Positions 61,501 through 64,000 of a stretch of DNA of 64,000 bases are shown here, piece by piece. The stretch's first letter is position 1, and every line of letters starts with the position of its first letter. A program made the position numbers and the translations under genes. Source of the DNA: Megalobrama amblycephala (Eukaryota; Chordata; Actinopteri; Cypriniformes; Xenocyprididae); assembly GCF_018812025.1 (NCBI RefSeq), contig NC_063050.1, positions 11,332,282 to 11,396,281 on the forward strand, given 5' to 3'. The notes under the pieces are model-generated. The model saw nothing but the letters and a program-made list of their open reading frames with translations. It was not told the origin of the DNA and made no database searches.

Positions 61501-63535
61501 GCCTGCACTCAGTGAAAACACCCTGTAATAAACTACAAGGAGAAGACAAACATCTATGCCATTGCATCTATGATCTCAAGTATTAAGAGACAAAACAGGT
61601 TCAATAATAATCAAATGTTGAACAGCAAATATTTCCACCTGTGCTGTCTGGAGTGTAGATGGTCTTATCAGTCTGTAAAACTATGTGCCCAGATTGAAAA
61701 ATCACCATGACCTGTTTCTCCAGCACCTTCTGTGGAAACTGAGCTTGCAGGATCACATATTGCTGGATTCCTTTCTCAAAGGAATACTCATTCCCGGGTA
61801 CCTACAGGCACAAGATACACTGACAACTGAGAACAAACACGCTGAAAAACAGTGTTCACCCACAGCACAACAGAGCAAACAACCATCCACAGTTTAAGTC
61901 CACTGTAAAACACATCCTCTCTGATATGCATTAACACTTTTGACATATAGACAACATTCTCTCAAACCACAGATTTTCACCTCACCTCTATCTCAACCAG
62001 ATCCTGGTAGTTCGTGGCAGATGTCAGAGAAACTGTTGTACTCGTCACTTCACGCTTATCTTTAGAGCTTCTCACTGAGATTTTAACATTCAGACTGGCT
62101 CCAGAATAGTCCTGCGCCTCCACAAACACTTTCTCGGGGGACCCGACTCTCAGCAGGTTCGGGGCCGTGAGAACGTAGCTGAACAATACAGGTTCATTTA
62201 GGAAGAGCAGGTAGGAATAATCTTTTCACACTGAGGACAATTGAGGGACTCAAACTCAACTATTAAAAAAGGTTCAAACATTCACTGATGCTCCAGAAGG
62301 AAATACGATGCATTAAGAGCCAAGGGGTGAACATTTTTGAATTCAAAGATCAAGGTAAACTGTACTTAATTTTTCTGCTGGGAAACATGCAAGTATCTTG
62401 TGTTGCTTCTGGAGGGCAGTCCTAAATGAAAAAACAATGATATTTAAACAAAATAAAAATTGTGACATCTTCATCCTGTTCAAAAGTTTTCACCCCTCAG
62501 CTCTTAATGCATCGCGTTTCCTTCTGGAGCATCAGTGAATGTTTGAACCTTTTTTAATAGTTGAGTTTGAGTCCCTCAATTTTCCTTAGTGTGAAAAGAC
62601 GGATCTCAAAATCATACAGTCTGCTGGAAAGGGTTCAAATATGCAAAAAATGCTGGAAAACTGAAGAATCTGCAGGACCTGGAGGATTTTTTAACTGCTC
62701 AAAACAAACAAGGGACTCATGAACAACCATCACAAAACACACAAACAGTCGTGGATCATCAGGTAACCACACACAGTATTGAGAATCAATGGTTCACATA
62801 CTTATGAATGGGGTTATTTGAATAAATTCAGCTATTGTTTTGTCTTGTGAACTAAATGCAAACATCTTTAAAATATCTTACTCAGGACAGTACTAAATAA
62901 AAAATAACATGCATTTTGTATGATCTCCCTTATTTTATTAAAATTATTCATATTTTCACAGATTCACCATTTACCAGTTAAAAAATGTAACATTTAAACA
63001 TTTATCTACAACTATCTCATTCTGTTCTGAGTGATTTGGTTCTGTAGCTAGGCTCTAAATGCTTAAAGGGTTAGTTCACCCAAAAATGAAAATACTGTTA
63101 TCATTTACTCACCGTCAAGTTGTTCCAAACCTGTATGAGTTTCTTTCTTCTTTTGAATACAAAAAAAGATATTTAAAACAGTTGTGGAGCATCATTGCCT
63201 TCCAAAGTATGGAAAACAAAAATACTCAATGGGGCCCATTAACTGTTTGGTTACCAACATTTTTTTCAAAATATCCTCTTTTGTGTTCAGCAGAAGAAAG
63301 AAATTTATATAAGTTTGAAACAACTTGAGGTGGAATAAATAATGACAGAATTCTCATTTTTGGGGTTTCCCTTTAATGACAGAAAGATCTTAACAGCTTT
63401 TTTTTTAAATCCAGTTCATTATTATTACAACTCAACAAGTAACACTTGTGTGTGTTATACTCACAGGGGGTCGCAGAGGGAGAGGAGCGGTAATGAGACG
63501 ACTACAGCCGCCAGCCACACAGAGTCCACGCGCAT
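32812..63535 (-). CDS. c3: Complement component C3, full gene of 41 exons
   Basis: C3 is the central secreted complement protein. It is cleaved to C3a and C3b, and C3b attaches to targets through its thioester. I traced 41 coding exons from ATG 63535 to the TAA at 32814-32812. Single-copy coding length is 4936 nt, or 1645 codons plus one extra base. Exon lengths (for example 193, 83, 116, 130, 72, 204, 76, 160, 164, 159, 60, 91, 106, 90 and 136 nt) match the human C3 pattern as I recall it. Landmarks: signal peptide, RRKKR, C3a with CC...CC and terminal LAR, GCGEQ, catalytic His in [10 protein letters not shown]345C tail ending RFGCG. Two problems exist: a +1 frameshift in exon 27, and exons 30-34 present twice around an N. 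Cyprinids carry several C3 paralogues; which one this is cannot be told here. Confidence 0.95.
33560..33800. mobile_element. AGCAGAATCA MITE family copy in C3 intron 40
   Basis: Contains 'aagcagtgttaaagttaatg', 'gaagacacctgatgataac' and 'ttgagctcttgacccttaac', as in the copies at 8230, 28876, 30545, 41026 and 45360. Confidence 0.6.
33860..35270. other. C3 intron 40, remaining sequence
   Basis: No gene seen. A block at about 33865-34160 with 'ctaggactag' and 'agtctagga' motifs resembles a short interspersed repeat. The stretch at 34860-35030 has repeated 'gttagcatg' and 'aacatgtt' words. Confidence 0.35.
36549..36571. repeat. Poly-A tract
   Basis: A homopolymer A run in C3 intron 36. A similar T run lies at about 37412-37442 in intron 35. 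Confidence 0.9.
39806..41865 (-). CDS. c3: C3 exons 30-34, copy A (duplicate)
   Basis: Exons: 41707-41865, 40747-40806, 40564-40654, 40238-40286, 39806-39896. Same lengths and proteins as copy B, and followed by the single-copy exon 35. If the duplication were real, splicing exon 34B to exon 30A would keep the frame and add 150 residues. The N at the junction makes an assembly duplicate more likely. Confidence 0.85.
41026..41606. mobile_element. MITE in duplication copy A, interior orientation 1
   Basis: Outer inverted repeats of about 110 bp are built on 'agttaaatcaactctg' and 'aatagtgttaaaataacact'. The interior reads 'ggatgatgctcctttagtc' towards the right. About 20 bp present in copy B (near 'gcaattgc') are missing. 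It lies in C3 intron 30. Confidence 0.85.
41954..41954. other. Single N at duplication junction
   Basis: The only ambiguous base in the window. It sits exactly between the two 4.3 kb copies, where a contig join or gap would be expected. Confidence 0.97.
44139..46252 (-). CDS. c3: C3 exons 30-34, copy B
   Basis: Exons: 46094-46252, 45081-45140, 44898-44988, 44571-44619, 44139-44229 (159, 60, 91, 49, 91 nt; 450 nt, 150 codons, phase 0 at both ends). They encode the end of the thioester domain, the second CUB part and the start of MG8 ([46 protein letters not shown]). This copy directly follows exon 29 in transcription order. The coding sequence appears identical to copy A. Confidence 0.88.
45360..45982. 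mobile_element. MITE in duplication copy B, interior orientation 2
   Basis: Same position and outer repeats as 41026-41606, but the interior is its reverse complement: 'aaaggagcatcatccc' now lies near the right arm at about 45831. The flanking DNA on both sides is unchanged. Confidence 0.85.
46716..54129 (-). CDS. c3: C3 exons 24-29: thioester domain, with frameshift in exon 27
   Basis: Exons: 53926-54129, 53750-53825, 53494-53653, 47538-47634, 47263-47413, 46716-46879. Exon 24 has the thioester [11 protein letters not shown] (Cys and Gln form the bond); exon 26 has the catalytic His in DAPVIHGEM. Exon 27 is 97 nt, whereas a multiple of three (96) is needed because it starts and ends at phase 0. 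The frame is correct through MTAFVLIA, then shifts. One base fewer near 47560-47566 would give [13 protein letters not shown], which fits the family. Exons 28 and 29 are normal. The 5.9 kb intron 26 is mostly transposons. Confidence 0.9.
48161..49970. mobile_element. ~1.8 kb near-palindrome in C3 intron 26
   Basis: The outer arms (48180-48470 and about 49675-49950) are inverted copies containing 'aatattcagtgttggttctg' and repeated 'acgttc' words. Inner arms (48475-48830 and 49300-49670) are also inverted and belong to the AGCAGAATC/'acattaaatctct' MITE family. The centre (about 48960-49150) is A-rich. It is probably two nested inverted-repeat elements. Confidence 0.8.
50220..51535. mobile_element. 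DNA element after poly-A, C3 intron 26
   Basis: Starts at a poly-A run (50221-50246) and 'ggagagcggccgctg'; ends near 'gtgacgtcacggacg' and 'tttttacagtctatgg'. That end is a frequent fish repeat terminus by recognition. Short open frames inside carry no recognisable domain. Confidence 0.45.
51857..52911. mobile_element. hAT-type element, 1055 bp, in C3 intron 26
   Basis: Ends are 'cagtgttgggcacgtta' and 'cgccgttattcccatcactg', flanked by the 8 bp duplication GTCACTAC (51849-51856 and 52912-52919). Both ends carry 'agtaac' repeats. No transposase frame. Confidence 0.85.
53330..53462. repeat. Truncated copy of the 'gttcacccaaaaatgaaaa' repeat
   Basis: The right end 'gttttgggtgaactatccct' matches, in the other orientation, the repeat at 63060-63375. 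It lies just before C3 exon 26. Confidence 0.55.
54210..56574 (-). CDS. c3: C3 exons 18-23: alpha chain MG6, MG7 and first CUB part
   Basis: Exons: 56460-56574, 56289-56380, 55889-56028, 55558-55767, 55186-55243, 54210-54296. Recognisable stretches are [55 protein letters not shown] and [19 protein letters not shown]. These form the start of the alpha prime chain, MG7 and the N-terminal CUB half before the thioester domain. Introns carry poly-A tracts (about 55318-55344, 56155-56174) and, in intron 22, a THAP-bearing inverted-repeat element. Confidence 0.92.
54350..55045. mobile_element. THAP-bearing inverted-repeat element in C3 intron 22
   Basis: The arms 'ggctgcctccttgtcatt' (about 54440) and 'aatgacaaggaggcagcc' (about 54974) are inverted, and complementarity continues inward. 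A THAP-like coding relic lies in the left arm (54493-54695) and, in antisense, in the right arm (about 54780-54945). A 17 bp G run is at about 54384-54400. Confidence 0.65.
54493..54695 (+). pseudogene. THAP-domain relic in C3 intron 22
   Basis: The frame reads [20 protein letters not shown] then LPNR: a C-x4-C pair and the Phe-Tyr-Lys-Leu-Pro core of THAP. After a frame change it reads [16 protein letters not shown] (the KKW helix), GKFWDP and SPRV. A further one-base shift would give a C-x2-H end (CSKH). At least two frameshifts make it a relic. It is unlike C3 and is oriented opposite to it. Confidence 0.65.
56776..56976 (-). CDS. c3: C3 exon 17: C3a anaphylatoxin
   Basis: A 201 nt exon encoding the anaphylatoxin domain. 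Six cysteines are in the family order ([25 protein letters not shown]). The C3a end, ETLAR, is the site cut by C3 convertase; the C-terminal Arg is the receptor-binding residue. The exon starts [11 protein letters not shown] after the RRKKR site of exon 16. No defect is seen. Confidence 0.95.
57230..57812. mobile_element. Palindromic MITE in C3 intron 16
   Basis: Arms at about 57275-57440 and 57650-57812 are inverted copies ('ggcagccctcacttagcctc' versus 'gaggctaaatgagggctgcc'). Inner portions share 'tggctcttgacccttga' with the AGCAGAATC MITE family. Confidence 0.75.
58153..63535 (-). CDS. c3: C3 exons 1-16: signal peptide and beta chain
   Basis: Exons: 63465-63535, 61986-62178, 61639-61801, 61459-61532, 61158-61246, 60663-60745, 60461-60548, 60234-60339, 59817-59937, 59609-59724, 59361-59507, 59053-59256, 58778-58969, 58546-58701, 58310-58439, 58153-58224. 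Exon 1 gives a signal peptide ([13 protein letters not shown] then a Leu-rich stretch to LCD). The following exons encode the macroglobulin-type domains MG1-MG5 and the first part of MG6, with the family motifs [42 protein letters not shown] and [14 protein letters not shown]. The beta chain ends at SSRRKKR in exon 16, a furin-type site. Every junction is GT-AG with matching phase. Confidence 0.93.
62222..62610. mobile_element. Inverted-repeat element in C3 intron 1
   Basis: The block 'gatgctccagaaggaaat' at about 62287 is repeated in inverted form as 'tttccttctggagcatc' at about 62517, with flanking arms to 'ttgagtttgagtccctcaat'. No coding sequence. Confidence 0.7.
63060..63375. mobile_element. 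'Gttagttcacccaaaaatga' palindromic repeat in C3 intron 1
   Basis: Starts 'aaagggttagttcaccc' and ends 'ttggggtttcccttt' with inverted arms. The centre contains 'actcaatggggcccattaac'. By recognition it is one of the commonest cyprinid repeats. It lies 90 bp from C3 exon 1. Confidence 0.75.
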
Positions 63536-63760
63536 CTTTGCCCGTCTGTCTCTGACTCTGAACTATCAGACGCTCATTCACAATGTATTCAGCCCTGCTT
63601 GAGTCCCTCCCTCAGTAAAAACAGCTTCATCACCATCATCATCATCGTCAGTGTAAGTTATTGGGTAACATGGGCGGAGGGACCTGCACTATGATTCAGC
63701 GGTAGACTATATTGTGTAAGTAAGTTGTGACACTTTGCTTTCTTCACCTCTGGTTCAGAT
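63536..63760 (-). promoter_or_regulatory. Proximal upstream region of C3
   Basis: Immediately upstream of the C3 start codon. No clear TATA box. In C3 orientation an 'attgtgaatga' word (C/EBP-like half site, about 63573-63584) and 'gggagggactc' (NF-kB-like, about 63600-63611) are visible. Both factors drive C3 in other vertebrates, but these are short words and unproven here. The transcription start is not located. Confidence 0.3.
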
Positions 63761-63807
63761 CATCACTGCAACATCATGCTAGCATGGAATGATGTGCCTT
63801 TAAATCG

Positions 63808-63811
63808 ATCG

Positions 63812-63859
<48 letters not shown>

Positions 63860-63860
63860 G
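63808..63860. repeat. (ATCA)n microsatellite upstream of C3
   Basis: A tetranucleotide run of about 13 units, roughly 270-325 bp upstream of the C3 start codon. Confidence 0.95.
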
Positions 63861-64000
63861 TTTATGTAATGTAATTTGTGTCCAATAGCCTCTAACATAC
63901 ATCCAGCACCCAGCTTATCTGTTGTTATCTGCCTACATACTGTATGCAATCTCATGATTAAAAATAAAAACCGCAATTGCTCAACAGGTCAAGTTACTGG

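Overview
This window is vertebrate nuclear DNA, almost certainly from a cyprinid-type teleost fish. Coding sequence is split into many short exons with GT-AG introns. The remainder is dense with fish-typical DNA transposons and MITEs, microsatellites and long poly-A/T runs. There are no bacterial features, operons or CRISPR arrays. Two immune gene sets fill it: a small C-type lectin receptor cluster on the left (about 2.4-29.5 kb) and a complete complement C3 gene on the minus strand on the right (63,535 down to 32,812).

Left half. Lectin gene 1 (+, 2394-7779, 5 exons, 187 codons) has lost the neck and the tail tyrosine. Lectin gene 2 (-, 21700-18834, 5 exons, 552 codons) has a neck of twelve 28-residue coiled-coil repeats. 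Lectin gene 3 (-, 28712-27252, 5 exons, 246 codons) has one such repeat. At least two more lectin genes survive only as relics: an exon 1 relic at 29366-29485, and neck and CRD exon scraps at 15569-15625 and 17280-17405. All three intact genes share the same exon phases (1, 1, 0, 2) and the same 104 nt and 136 nt CRD exons, so they arose by duplication. The flank upstream of gene 2 (about 21.5-23.4 kb) is paralogous to 29.4-32.7 kb. Each copy holds private transposon insertions whose empty sites are readable in the other copy.

Right half. I could place 41 C3 exons with good splice sites; most match the exon lengths I recall for human C3. Signal peptide, RRKKR beta/alpha processing site, six-cysteine C3a ending in LAR, GCGEQ thioester, catalytic His and C345C tail are all visible. 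Two defects stand out. Exon 27 carries one extra base that shifts the frame. Exons 30-34 occur twice in a 4.3 kb direct duplication whose junction is a single N at 41954, which looks like two unmerged haplotypes or contig ends. Inside the two copies a MITE interior lies in opposite orientation.

Between the genes lie nested mobile elements with visible target duplications: hAT-type (8 bp), Harbinger-type (TAA), TTAA-type and Tc1-type (TA) elements, a solo LTR (5 bp) and LINE fragments. Two elements carry decayed THAP-domain coding sequence. One TTAA element carries an open exon with a splice donor. I found no clearly new molecular system. The best leads are the lectin neck-length series, the exon-bearing TTAA element, the MITE inversion and the C3 frameshift.
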